Virus record (IMG/VR): IMGVR_UViG_3300010299_000025
Coordinates: 1-33,899 of that record
DNA: 33,899 nucleotides
From: a virus
Strand: one strand, 5' to 3'
Shown: positions 26,706-33,899 of the stretch, piece by piece
How the letters are laid out: every line of letters begins with the position of its first letter
How positions within the stretch are numbered: the first letter of the stretch is position 1
Program-made: the position numbers and the translations under genes
Notes under the pieces: model-generated
What the model was told of the DNA's origin: nothing
What the model saw: only the letters and a program-made list of their open reading frames with translations
The model's database searches: none

Positions 26706-27734
26706 ATGAAATCACTTAATTTAAATGAGGAGGGACTACGTGATTGGTTTGGAAAGTCCAAATCTAAAGATGGTAAAAAAGGTTGGGTTAATGTTGTAAC
26801 AGGTGATTCTTGTGCAAGTGACAAGCCTGGTGAGGGCATTCCTAAGTGCGTATCTTCTGAAAAAAGAAATAGTATGTCAAAGAAAGAGAGACTTGCTGCA
26901 GCTGCTGCAAAAAGAAGAGAAGATCCAAGACAACAAGAAAAATCTGGAGCATCTTCTCCAACGATGGTAAAAACCGACAGAGAAACTAGGAAAGAAGAAA
27001 TGGACACAAGAAGAGCACCAGCAGAATTAGTTGCTAGATTGAGTGCCAGAAGAGAAGGAGAGATGGCAAAAGATGGTCCTAACAAACCAGCATATGATGC
27101 TAAGCAAAGACTTCTTGCTAAAACAAAAGCAAAAAGAATGAAAAATAAAGAATTAGAGTTAGAAGAAGCAAAAGATAAAAAAGGAAAGGGAAGTGGTAAA
27201 AAAGATGCTTGCTATAGTAAAGTAAAATCACGTTACAGCGTTTGGCCATCTGCTTATGCATCTGGAGCATTAGTAAAATGTAGAAAGGTAGGTGCAAAAA
27301 ATTGGGGAAATAAGTCTGAGTCTGCAGAAGCTAATGCTAAAATGTTAGCAGGTGAAAGATATTGTGATCTCTGCCAAAAGATGGAAAAAAGAGATGAGTG
27401 TATGTATGGTCCTAAAATGTGGGATAAGCATTCAAGAGGAATTAGTGAAGATTGTGTACCAGAACAAAAAACTTTTGATCAATTCATTTTAGAATCTGCT
27501 GCTTGGACAAGAAAAGAAGGACAGAATCCTGAGGGTGGACTCAATGACGCAGGACGTAAGTCTGCCAAAGCAGATGGACATAACTTAAAACGACCTTCAA
27601 AGAAAGTTGGTAATAAGAGAAGAGATTCATTCTGCAAAAGAATGAAAGGTATGAAGGAGAAACTCACTTCTGCCAAAACTGCTAATGATCCAGATAGCAG
27701 AATCAACAAAAGTTTAAGAGCTTGGAATTGCTGA
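26706..27734 (+). CDS. Basic, cysteine-containing multidomain protein between terminase genes (342 aa; DUF5872/DUF6321-like modules)
   Basis: Three basic modules follow one another. Module 1 (about 16-91) has GKKGWVNVVTGDSCASDKPG, then EGIPKCVSS and a Lys/Arg-rich helix, resembling what I know as DUF5872-type sequences. Module 2 (about 166-250) has KDACYSKVKSRYSVWPSAYA and later CDLC (220-223), C232 and C250, possibly a metal site. Module 3 (about 265-342) has AWTRKEGQNPEGGLNDAGRK and ends DPDSRINKSLRAWNC, resembling DUF6321. Between them lie LELEEA (150-155) and KTFDQFILES (255-264). The latter resembles the T4 capsid-targeting and gp21-cleavage signal, which normally stands at an N-terminus. 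No enzymatic motif is recognised. The high charge suggests DNA binding, and the cleavage-like sites suggest a protein packed into the prohead and processed; both are inference. The ATG follows gp16 by nine bases. Confidence 0.8.
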   Translation: MKSLNLNEEGLRDWFGKSKSKDGKKGWVNVVTGDSCASDKPGEGIPKCVSSEKRNSMSKKERLAAAAAKRREDPRQQEKSGASSPTMVKTDRETRKEEMDTRRAPAELVARLSARREGEMAKDGPNKPAYDAKQRLLAKTKAKRMKNKELELEEAKDKKGKGSGKKDACYSKVKSRYSVWPSAYASGALVKCRKVGAKNWGNKSESAEANAKMLAGERYCDLCQKMEKRDECMYGPKMWDKHSRGISEDCVPEQKTFDQFILESAAWTRKEGQNPEGGLNDAGRKSAKADGHNLKRPSKKVGNKRRDSFCKRMKGMKEKLTSAKTANDPDSRINKSLRAWNC

Positions 27735-27735
27735 T

Positions 27736-28041
27736 ATGAAAAGTTTTCAAGAATTTCTTTCCGAAGGAGTCACTATTCAAGGTGACTTCAATGGAAATAT
27801 GTACATAGGTCAGGAACAAACACAACAGCAGGAGACTTATTCTGCTGATATTGTTTGGGAAGGCAAGTTATACAGATTGGAAATGGAAGGTGAAATGATT
27901 CCCAAAAATAAATTAGCAGAGCAAATTCAGGGTGAATATCCTGGAGCAATTGTTCATCAAGTTTATCCTGGTGAAAATTCATCATCTAGAATTAAAAGTG
28001 CTAAGAGATATCAACCAGAAAGATTGCAATGGAGTGACTGA
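27736..28041 (+). CDS. Candidate internal head protein with capsid-targeting-like N-terminus (101 aa)
   Basis: The product starts MKSFQEFLSEG. From memory, T4 internal head proteins carry a ten-residue capsid-targeting sequence of the form MKTYQEFIAE, cut after the last E by the prohead protease gp21, whose sites have the form (L/I)-x-E. Here M-K-S-F-Q-E-F-L-S-E matches it at six positions exactly and at the other four conservatively, and L8-S9-E10 fits the cleavage rule. The mature part would be about 91 residues: a Gln-rich stretch, a compact domain (YSADIVWEGKLYRLEMEGEM, then IPKNKLAEQIQGEYPGAIVH) and a basic tail with SRIKSAKRYQPERLQ. No known domain is recognised. The ATG comes one base after the previous stop and the next gene starts two bases after its own. 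Confidence 0.75.
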   Translation: MKSFQEFLSEGVTIQGDFNGNMYIGQEQTQQQETYSADIVWEGKLYRLEMEGEMIPKNKLAEQIQGEYPGAIVHQVYPGENSSSRIKSAKRYQPERLQWSD

Positions 28042-28043
28042 AT

Positions 28044-28799
28044 ATGCCATTTAAAAATTACTTATGGGACGAGGCATGGGAACTCAATGTTTCTCGTGGT
28101 AAAGTTCGTGGTGCATTTCACATCATAAAGTTTGGTAATAATGATGACATTGATGGTTCATTAGAGACCATCTGGGATGGTGGTGGTCTTTATACATACC
28201 TAACTTCTGCAGGAGTTTTAACAGTTACAAGTACAGATAGTGATGATTCAGAATCTGGAACTGGTGCAAGAACTGTGACTGTTGAAGGTCTTGACTCCGA
28301 TTTTAATCAAGTTTCAGAAACTTTAACTGTTGGTGGTTCTGCAGGAACTGTAGAATTCTATAGAGTATTTCGTGCATTTGTTGCATCTTCTGGTTCAACT
28401 GGAAGTAATGAAGGAACTATTAGTATAAATCAAGGTGCAACAAATCTTGCACAAATTCGTACTGTAGGTTCTCCAAGTTCAAGTGGACTTGGACAGACCT
28501 TTATGGCATTATATACAGTCCCTGCTGGATACACTGGATATATCTATCAATTTGACGTATCAACTGCGAAAGCGGATGGTGATGTTTACTTAATGAAAAG
28601 ACTTCATAATCCAAATGATGGTGCATGGAGAGCACAGGACACGATTCATACCAATGTAAATAGTGTTGAGAGAGAATATAAATTTCCAATCAAAATTCAA
28701 GAGAAAGCAGATATTGAAGTAAGGGCATTATCTCCCACTAATAACATGAAGTGTGCTGCAACTTTTTGTATTCTATTAGTTCAAAATAACGATACTTGA
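28044..28799 (+). CDS. Beta-rich virion protein candidate widespread in marine phages (251 aa)
   Basis: The 251-residue product has an N-terminal block with FHIIKFGNNDDIDGSLETIW and DGGGLYTYL, then a run of beta-prone Ser/Thr/Gly-rich sequence containing SGTGARTVTVEGLDSDF and FYRVFRAFV, and a C-terminal part with YTVPAGYTGYIYQFDVSTAK. I recognise this arrangement (FGxN.DID...ETIWDGGG; GTGA..V.V.GLD; F.RVFRA) from many marine phages of different types, where it is usually annotated as structural or unknown. A capsid decoration or fibre role is plausible, not shown. There is no signal peptide or membrane segment. Composition is less AT-rich than the baseplate genes (21 of 60 bases G or C at 28081-28140). 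It lies between a possible internal head protein and the large terminase. Confidence 0.75.
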   Translation: MPFKNYLWDEAWELNVSRGKVRGAFHIIKFGNNDDIDGSLETIWDGGGLYTYLTSAGVLTVTSTDSDDSESGTGARTVTVEGLDSDFNQVSETLTVGGSAGTVEFYRVFRAFVASSGSTGSNEGTISINQGATNLAQIRTVGSPSSSGLGQTFMALYTVPAGYTGYIYQFDVSTAKADGDVYLMKRLHNPNDGAWRAQDTIHTNVNSVEREYKFPIKIQEKADIEVRALSPTNNMKCAATFCILLVQNNDT

Positions 28800-28806
28800 T
28801 TTTAAT

Positions 28807-30453
28807 ATGCCAGATAATATATACCTAGGTAATCCTTTATTAAAAAAAGCTAATACTCCAATTGAATTTAGTGAAGATCAAATTATTGAATTCATTAAAT
28901 GTAAAGAGGATCCAGTTTATTTCGCAAAAGAATATATTAAAATTGTAAACGTAGATAGGGGATTGATTCCCTTTGAAATGTATGATTTTCAAACAAAGTT
29001 AATTGATAACTTTCATAAGCATAGATTTAATATATGTAAAATGCCAAGACAGAGTGGTAAAAGTACCACTGTAGTTTCATATCTTTTACATTATGCACTT
29101 TTCAATGATAATTCAAATATTGCAATTCTTGCTAACAAAGCATCTACAGCAAGAGATCTTTTAGGTAGATTACAAACTGCTTATGAAAATTTACCGAAGT
29201 GGTTGCAACAGGGAGTTCTTGCCTGGAACAGGGGATCTTTAGAAATTGAGAATGGATCTAAGATTGTAGCAGCATCAACATCAGCATCTGCTGTTCGTGG
29301 TGGATCTTATAATATAATATTTTTGGACGAATTTGCATTCATCCCAAATCATCTTGCAGATCAGTTTTTTGCATCTGTATATCCTACAATTTCTTCTGGT
29401 AAATCAACTAAAGTAATTATGGTTTCTACCCCCCACGGTATGAACCATTTTTATCGTTATTGGCACGACGCTGAAAGAGGAAAAAATAAGTATGTGGCAA
29501 CTGAGGTTCATTGGACTGAAGTTCCTGGAAGAGACGATAAATGGAGAGAAGATACAATTGCAAACACTTCTGAACAACAATTCAGAGTTGAGTTTGAATG
29601 TGAGTTCTTAGGTTCAGTAGATACTCTTATTGCTCCTAGTAAGTTAAGGAGTATGGTATATGATGATCCAATTAATAGAAATGCAGGTTTAGATATATAC
29701 GAAAATCCAATATCTGGTAATGATTACTTAATTACTGTCGATGTAGCAAGAGGAGTTGAAATTGACTATTCAGCATTTGTAGTTTTTGACATATCGACTT
29801 TTCCTCATAAGGTAGTTGCAAAATATAGAAATAATGAAATAAAACCAATGATATATCCATCAGTTATACATCAGGTTGCGAAGTCATTTAATAATGCATT
29901 TATATTGTGTGAGGTTAATGATGTTGGAGATCAGGTAGCAAGCATTTTACAATATGATTTAGAGTATGAGAATCTTCTTATGTGCTCAATGCGTGGAAGA
30001 GCTGGTCAATTAGTTGGTCAGGGATTTTCCGGTAAGAAGACTCAACTTGGAGTTAAAATGTCTAAAGTTGTTAAAAAGGTAGGTTGCTTAAATTTAAAAA
30101 CAATAATAGAAGAAGATAAACTTATATTCAATGATTATGAAATTATTTCAGAACTAACTACATTCATTCAAAAATCAAACTCTTTTGAAGCTGAAGAAGG
30201 ATGTAATGATGACTTAGCAATGTGCCTTGTAATTTATGCTTGGTTGGTTGCTCAAGATTATTTTAAAGAACTAACTGAACAAGATGTAAGAAAGAGATTA
30301 TATGAAGAGCAAAAAAATCAAATTGAGCAAGATATGTCCCCCTTTGGATTTATTATAGACGGAAGAGAATCTACATCAATAGTAGATAAAGAAGGTGATG
30401 TTTGGCAACTAGATGAATACGGAGATAGATCATATATGTGGGAGTATAGATAA
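28807..30453 (+). CDS. gp17: Terminase large subunit gp17 (packaging ATPase and nuclease)
   Basis: The 548-residue product (T4 gp17: 610 aa) has an N-terminal ATPase and a C-terminal RNase H-like nuclease. The Walker A motif is RQSGKST at 81-87, and Walker B is IIFLDE at 170-175 with D174 and the catalytic E175, followed by VSTPHG, a coupling-type motif. In the nuclease half, the expected acidic triad is visible as D312 (ITVDVARG), E369 (CEVND) and D468 or D469 (CNDDLAMCL). The enzyme pumps DNA into the prohead through the portal and cuts the concatemer at headful. All key residues are present, so it looks functional. It begins seven bases after the 251-aa gene, with no clear Shine-Dalgarno sequence. 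Confidence 0.96.
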   Translation: MPDNIYLGNPLLKKANTPIEFSEDQIIEFIKCKEDPVYFAKEYIKIVNVDRGLIPFEMYDFQTKLIDNFHKHRFNICKMPRQSGKSTTVVSYLLHYALFNDNSNIAILANKASTARDLLGRLQTAYENLPKWLQQGVLAWNRGSLEIENGSKIVAASTSASAVRGGSYNIIFLDEFAFIPNHLADQFFASVYPTISSGKSTKVIMVSTPHGMNHFYRYWHDAERGKNKYVATEVHWTEVPGRDDKWREDTIANTSEQQFRVEFECEFLGSVDTLIAPSKLRSMVYDDPINRNAGLDIYENPISGNDYLITVDVARGVEIDYSAFVVFDISTFPHKVVAKYRNNEIKPMIYPSVIHQVAKSFNNAFILCEVNDVGDQVASILQYDLEYENLLMCSMRGRAGQLVGQGFSGKKTQLGVKMSKVVKKVGCLNLKTIIEEDKLIFNDYEIISELTTFIQKSNSFEAEEGCNDDLAMCLVIYAWLVAQDYFKELTEQDVRKRLYEEQKNQIEQDMSPFGFIIDGRESTSIVDKEGDVWQLDEYGDRSYMWEYR

Positions 30454-30464
30454 ATGGCAAAAAT

Positions 30465-30472
30465 TATAAATA
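30465..30472 (+). promoter_or_regulatory. Perfect T4-type late promoter before gp18 (TATAAATA)
   Basis: TATAAATA is an exact match to the T4 late promoter consensus. It lies in the 55-base gap between gp17 and gp18, 36 bases before the sheath gene start. This is the best late promoter in the window and precedes the sheath, tube and portal genes, whose products are needed in high amounts. Confidence 0.8.
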
Positions 30473-30496
30473 CTTTTAGACAAAAATGAAGCATTT

Positions 30497-30503
30497 AGAG
30501 GAG
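30497..30503 (+). promoter_or_regulatory. Strong ribosome binding site of gp18 (AGAGGAG)
   Basis: AGAGGAG ends five bases before the ATG at 30509. It is among the best Shine-Dalgarno matches in the window, where most genes have weak or none, and it fixes the gp18 start. Confidence 0.75.
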
Positions 30504-30508
30504 TTAAA

Positions 30509-33145
30509 ATGGCTTTACGCTTAGCATCTCCAGGGATTAATATTAGGGAAGTAGATTTAACTAGAGGATCAGTAAATGCTACTTCTAGTTTATCTGCGGG
30601 AATTGCAGCACCATTTGAAAAAGGTCCCGTAGAGGAAGTAACTGAGATTCGTAATGAAAATCAGTTGTTTGAAACGTTTGGAAGACCAAGTAAAAATGAT
30701 TTTCATTATGAGTATTGGTATTCAGCAGCAAACTTTTTATCTTATGGGGGAAGTTTAAAAGTAGTAAGAGCAGATTCTTCTAATCTTAAAAACTCAAATG
30801 CTGGAGTTGGCGAAGCTTCATCATCAACCCTTAAAATTAAAAATTTTGAAAATTATCAAGAAGGTTCTACTGGATACTACTGGGCGGCAAAAACTCCAGG
30901 ATCCTGGTCAGAATCAGTAAGAGTTTGTGTAATTGACAATCTTGCAGATCAAACTTTTTCTGGATTAAGCACTTCGTTAATTACTGTTGGAGCTGCAATT
31001 ACTCAAACAGTTTCTTCTGATGAATCTTTAAGAGGAATTGTAACTGGAGTAGGAAGTTCCGAGTTTTATGTTAAGGTTGTAGGAAAGGTCAATACTTCAA
31101 CTGGTACTGCAGTAACAACTTCACAAGAATATACTGAAAGAGGTAAATATTCATTCAAAACAGGATCTGATTTTTATATAAATGGATCTTTAGGAGCAGG
31201 AACAACTTCAGTTTCTGTATCTAGAGCAGGTTTAGGAACAGAATCTGCATCAACAATTGGAGCAGGAAGAAGTTTCACTTTATTAAATGAAATTGGAACT
31301 ACTACATTACAACTAGCTGGAGGAGATACTTTTACTGTATCTGATTCAGAGGCTATTGTAGCAAGCAGTTCTGGAATTTCTGTAAATAATGTTATTTTAA
31401 TAGGAACAGAACTTTTTAGAGTTAATAATGTTCTTGGTAACAACTTATCAGTAAGAGATAGTGGAGGTGTTAGTTTCAATGGTTATGGAACAACTCAAAC
31501 AGAGCATTTGGATGGAGATACTGTAACAATTTTTGAATTACAAGCTAGTGCTGTAGAGATTACTGAAGAAGTTTCTTCAACTGATACTACTTTAAAATTG
31601 AATACTATTGGAGATGTCACAGCAAATGATTATTTAATTCTTCAAGATGAAAGTAATGCTGCTGTATATGGTGAAATACTTAAAGTAGATACAGTTTCAA
31701 ACACTGGAGTATTAACTCCAAATACTATTGAAGATTGGTACAATACACAATCTTTACTGAGTACTGCAGATGGTGATTCTACAAATATTTTGTGGAGAGA
31801 TGTAGCACCAAAACCAAGAACTAATGATTATGTTTCATCTAGAAATGGTGGAAATGATTCTTTCCACTTAGTTGTAGTTGATAATTTGAAGGGATCAAAT
31901 AACAATAATAATGTAACACAAGAAAGATTAGAAACATTCCTAAATCTTTCAAAAGCAACAGATGCAAGAATTTCCCCATCTCAAAAAATTTATTATAAGG
32001 AATATCTTGAATTAAATTCAGAGTACATTTACGCTGGAAGTGTATTAGGTGCAACTGATACTTTCTGGAAAGTAAATCCTGTTGCTTCTAACTTCTCAAG
32101 TGGAAACACTCCAATTTCAACTTCATTAGGATTATGGGGACAAGAAGCTTCCGGAGTATTCTTCAACTCAATTGGAAACAAATCATTCACTCTTACTGGT
32201 GGTAAAGATTACTCCGGAACTAATAACGTAGGAGGTTTCTCAGTAGGAGTTGCTGACATTGAGAGTGCTTATAATGAATTGTCAAATGAAAATGAAGTAG
32301 AATTAAACTTCTTACTTCAAGGTGGAGCATCTGGAACTACTGAGGATGAACAGAGAAAAGCAAATTATATAATTAATATTGCCCAAAATAGAAAAGATTG
32401 TGTGGCATTTATTTCTCCAAACAGATCTAGTGTAGTTACTCCAACAACACAAGCTCAAAAATTAGAGAAAATCCTAGAATTCTTTACACCATTGATTTCT
32501 TCATCTTATGCAATATTTGACTCTGGATATCAATATGTATTTGATAGATTCAATAATGAGTTTGTATATATGCCTTGTTCTGGTGATATTGCTGGACTTT
32601 GCGTAAGAACTGACATTGATCAGTTCCCTTGGTTCTCACCAGCAGGAAAGGTTAGAGGTACTTTAAATAATGTAATAAAACTAGCATATAACCCTAATCA
32701 ATCTGATAGAGATAGTCTTTATTCAAATAGAATTAATCCAGTTATAACTTCTCCAGGTTCAGGAACAATTTTATTCGGTGATAAGACTGCACTTTCATTC
32801 AGTTCAGCATTTGACAGAATAAATGTTCGTAGATTGTTTATTACAATAGAACAAGCAATTAGATCTGCTGCTGATGCTCAATTATTTGAGTTTAATGACA
32901 GTTCAACTAGAGCTAACTTCATAAATATCGTAGATCCATATCTAAGAGATGTTCAAGCAAAGAGAGGAATTACTGATTTCCTCTTAATTTGCGATGAAAG
33001 TAATAATACTCCAGCGGTTATTGATCGTAATGAATTTATAGCAGACATCTACGTAAAACCAGCTCGTTCAATCAACTTTATTGGACTTACATTTGTTGCT
33101 ACGAGAACTGGAGTTTCATTCCAGACCGTCGCAGGTACAGTTTAA
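30509..33145 (+). CDS. gp18: Tail sheath protein gp18, enlarged
   Basis: The start SPGINIREVDLTRGSVNATS, followed by SLSAGIAAPFEKGPVEEVTE, is the typical N-terminus of T4-like contractile sheath proteins. The C-terminal part has DRINVRRLFITIEQAIRSAA near 770-790 and INFIGLTFVATRTGVSFQTV at the end, the conserved sheath core. The protein is 878 aa against 659 in T4. The added sequence lies in the variable middle, roughly 110-430, and includes VILIGTELFRVNNVLGNNLS (295-314), then GTTQTEH and LDGDTV, a module also seen in the baseplate giants. Such surface domains would project from the tail. Sheath subunits stack around the gp19 tube and contract on infection. A perfect late promoter and a strong ribosome binding site precede it. 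Confidence 0.94.
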   Translation: MALRLASPGINIREVDLTRGSVNATSSLSAGIAAPFEKGPVEEVTEIRNENQLFETFGRPSKNDFHYEYWYSAANFLSYGGSLKVVRADSSNLKNSNAGVGEASSSTLKIKNFENYQEGSTGYYWAAKTPGSWSESVRVCVIDNLADQTFSGLSTSLITVGAAITQTVSSDESLRGIVTGVGSSEFYVKVVGKVNTSTGTAVTTSQEYTERGKYSFKTGSDFYINGSLGAGTTSVSVSRAGLGTESASTIGAGRSFTLLNEIGTTTLQLAGGDTFTVSDSEAIVASSSGISVNNVILIGTELFRVNNVLGNNLSVRDSGGVSFNGYGTTQTEHLDGDTVTIFELQASAVEITEEVSSTDTTLKLNTIGDVTANDYLILQDESNAAVYGEILKVDTVSNTGVLTPNTIEDWYNTQSLLSTADGDSTNILWRDVAPKPRTNDYVSSRNGGNDSFHLVVVDNLKGSNNNNNVTQERLETFLNLSKATDARISPSQKIYYKEYLELNSEYIYAGSVLGATDTFWKVNPVASNFSSGNTPISTSLGLWGQEASGVFFNSIGNKSFTLTGGKDYSGTNNVGGFSVGVADIESAYNELSNENEVELNFLLQGGASGTTEDEQRKANYIINIAQNRKDCVAFISPNRSSVVTPTTQAQKLEKILEFFTPLISSSYAIFDSGYQYVFDRFNNEFVYMPCSGDIAGLCVRTDIDQFPWFSPAGKVRGTLNNVIKLAYNPNQSDRDSLYSNRINPVITSPGSGTILFGDKTALSFSSAFDRINVRRLFITIEQAIRSAADAQLFEFNDSSTRANFINIVDPYLRDVQAKRGITDFLLICDESNNTPAVIDRNEFIADIYVKPARSINFIGLTFVATRTGVSFQTVAGTV

Positions 33146-33152
33146 TTTAATT

Positions 33153-33157
33153 AGGAG
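33153..33157 (+). promoter_or_regulatory. Strong ribosome binding site of gp19 (AGGAG)
   Basis: AGGAG ends eight bases before the gp19 ATG at 33166, in the 20-base gap after gp18. It fits the need for high output of the tube protein. Confidence 0.7.
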
Positions 33158-33165
33158 AAAAACCA

Positions 33166-33792
33166 ATGCCACAGTTTCAAGATAGAACTATTGAAAAGTT
33201 CAAAAAGCAGCTAAAAGGTGGAGGAGCTCGTAGTAATCTATTTGAAGTAAGTTTTGGTAGCAGTCCATCTGGAACATTTACTTTACCCCCAACTGGGGAT
33301 GAGATTGAACAAGATGATTATATGATGATCAAATCTGCTGGTCTTCCTGCATCCACTATTACTGAAATTCCAGTTCCTTTTAGAGGAAGAACTTTAAAAA
33401 TCGCTGGAGACAGAACATTTGATATCTGGACCATTACAGTTATCAACGATACTGACTTCAAGTGGAGAAATATCTTTGAAAGATGGATGAATTACATTGT
33501 AAAAGTTTCTGATGGAAGTGGTGAAATTGAGCCTGAGGAGTATATGGTAGATATGAATGTAACTCAATTATCTAAGGGTCCAGGAACTTCATTAAATACT
33601 CCTGGAACTCAAGGTGGTGATATTGATGTTTTAAGAAAATACATTGTTCATAGTGTATTCCCAACTAATATTTCTCAGATTGATCTTTCTTACAACAATG
33701 AAAATGAAATTGAAGAATTTACTGTAGATCTTCAAGTTCAGTGGTGGGAAGCTGCTGATAAGAATAATAGTTCAGGTTCTCAAGTCATCTAA
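33166..33792 (+). CDS. gp19: Tail tube protein gp19
   Basis: The 208-residue product (T4 gp19: 163 aa) has the tube-protein pattern: NLFEVSFG at about 24-31, YMMIKSAGLPASTITEIPVP followed by FRGRTLKIAGDRTFDIWTIT, then NDTDFKWRNIFERWMNYI. The C-terminus with NISQIDLSYNNENEIEEFTV and VQWWEA is the conserved strand region that joins subunits within a ring. It polymerises as hexameric rings inside the gp18 sheath, from the baseplate to gp15, and forms the channel for DNA. The added length over T4 lies in loops that include a GPGTSLNTPGTQGGD stretch at about 140-154, typical of marine relatives. It follows gp18 by 20 bases behind an AGGAG site. Confidence 0.94.
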   Translation: MPQFQDRTIEKFKKQLKGGGARSNLFEVSFGSSPSGTFTLPPTGDEIEQDDYMMIKSAGLPASTITEIPVPFRGRTLKIAGDRTFDIWTITVINDTDFKWRNIFERWMNYIVKVSDGSGEIEPEEYMVDMNVTQLSKGPGTSLNTPGTQGGDIDVLRKYIVHSVFPTNISQIDLSYNNENEIEEFTVDLQVQWWEAADKNNSSGSQVI

Positions 33793-33795
33793 ATA
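33788..33795 (+). promoter_or_regulatory. Possible late promoter before gp20 (TCTAAATA)
   Basis: TCTAAATA, one mismatch from TATAAATA, lies 22 bases before the gp20 ATG and overlaps the gp19 stop. The identical octamer precedes gp13 at a similar distance. It is a weaker candidate than the site before gp18. Confidence 0.35.
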
Positions 33796-33817
33796 TTAGA
33801 AAGTTTAAAATTACACG

Positions 33818-33899
33818 ATGGCAAAGTTATTTGGATTTTCTATTGATAATGAAGATAATAAGCCGAAAGGCGCTATATCCCCCGTCCCCGAAAATAACG
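33818..33899 (+). CDS. gp20: Portal vertex protein gp20, N-terminal fragment
   Basis: ATG at 33818 opens a frame that runs off the window end after 27 codons. The visible start, MAKLFGFSIDNEDNKPKGAI followed by SPVPEN, fits the N-terminus of portal proteins of T4-like cyanophages (FGFSIE..., then SPVPPN). The position directly after gp19 is also that of gene 20 in T4. The portal is a dodecamer at one head vertex, the initiator of head assembly and docking site for the gp17 motor. Only about five percent of the protein is present, so no domain can be assessed. Confidence 0.85.
   Translation, partial: MAKLFGFSIDNEDNKPKGAISPVPENN

Noticed and set aside
30454-30489. 11-codon frame starting MAKIIN between gp17 and gp18
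   Set aside because: It is very short, has no ribosome binding site and contains the late promoter; a leader peptide cannot be excluded but nothing supports it.

Overview
The window is the late structural and packaging module of a T4-like myovirus. All recognised genes lie on the + strand and nearly all are close-packed or overlap by a few bases. The gene order gp25, gp6, large baseplate proteins, gp8, a DUF4815 protein, gp13, gp14, gp15, gp16, gp17, gp18, gp19, gp20 is that of marine T4-like phages. Low G+C (17 of 60 bases in a sample at 8401-8460), T4-type late promoters and enlarged baseplate, neck and sheath proteins rich in GxGY repeats point to a cyanomyovirus (probably of a low-GC Prochlorococcus) or a related pelagimyophage. 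The sequence alone does not separate these two.

Region 1 (1-1480) is a boundary zone. It holds the end of a family 2-like glycosyltransferase gene, an unassigned 242-aa gene, three very small genes (56, 47 and 41 aa), and a clear intrinsic terminator at 1443-1469. Base composition is uneven here: 31 of the first 60 bases are G or C.

Region 2 (1481-22766) opens with a pair of 13-base direct repeats and a T4-type late promoter. It then encodes gp25, gp6, a 2733-aa giant protein with a YHYH domain, a 902-aa structural protein, gp8 and a 2120-aa DUF4815 protein. Together these should build the baseplate and its peripheral appendages.

Region 3 (22763-26696) has two small genes, then the neck and tail-completion genes gp13, gp14 and gp15, then the small terminase gene gp16.

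Region 4 (26706-28799) is a three-gene cassette between the two terminase genes: a 342-aa basic, cysteine-containing multidomain protein, a 101-aa protein whose first ten residues resemble the T4 capsid-targeting sequence, and a 251-aa beta-rich protein common in marine phages. I consider this the most interesting part. It may encode internal head proteins that enter the prohead and are cut by the gp21 protease.

Region 5 (28807-33899) encodes the large terminase gp17, then, behind a perfect TATAAATA late promoter, the sheath gp18, the tube gp19 and the start of the portal gp20, cut by the window end. No tRNA, CRISPR array, insertion sequence or integrase was seen.
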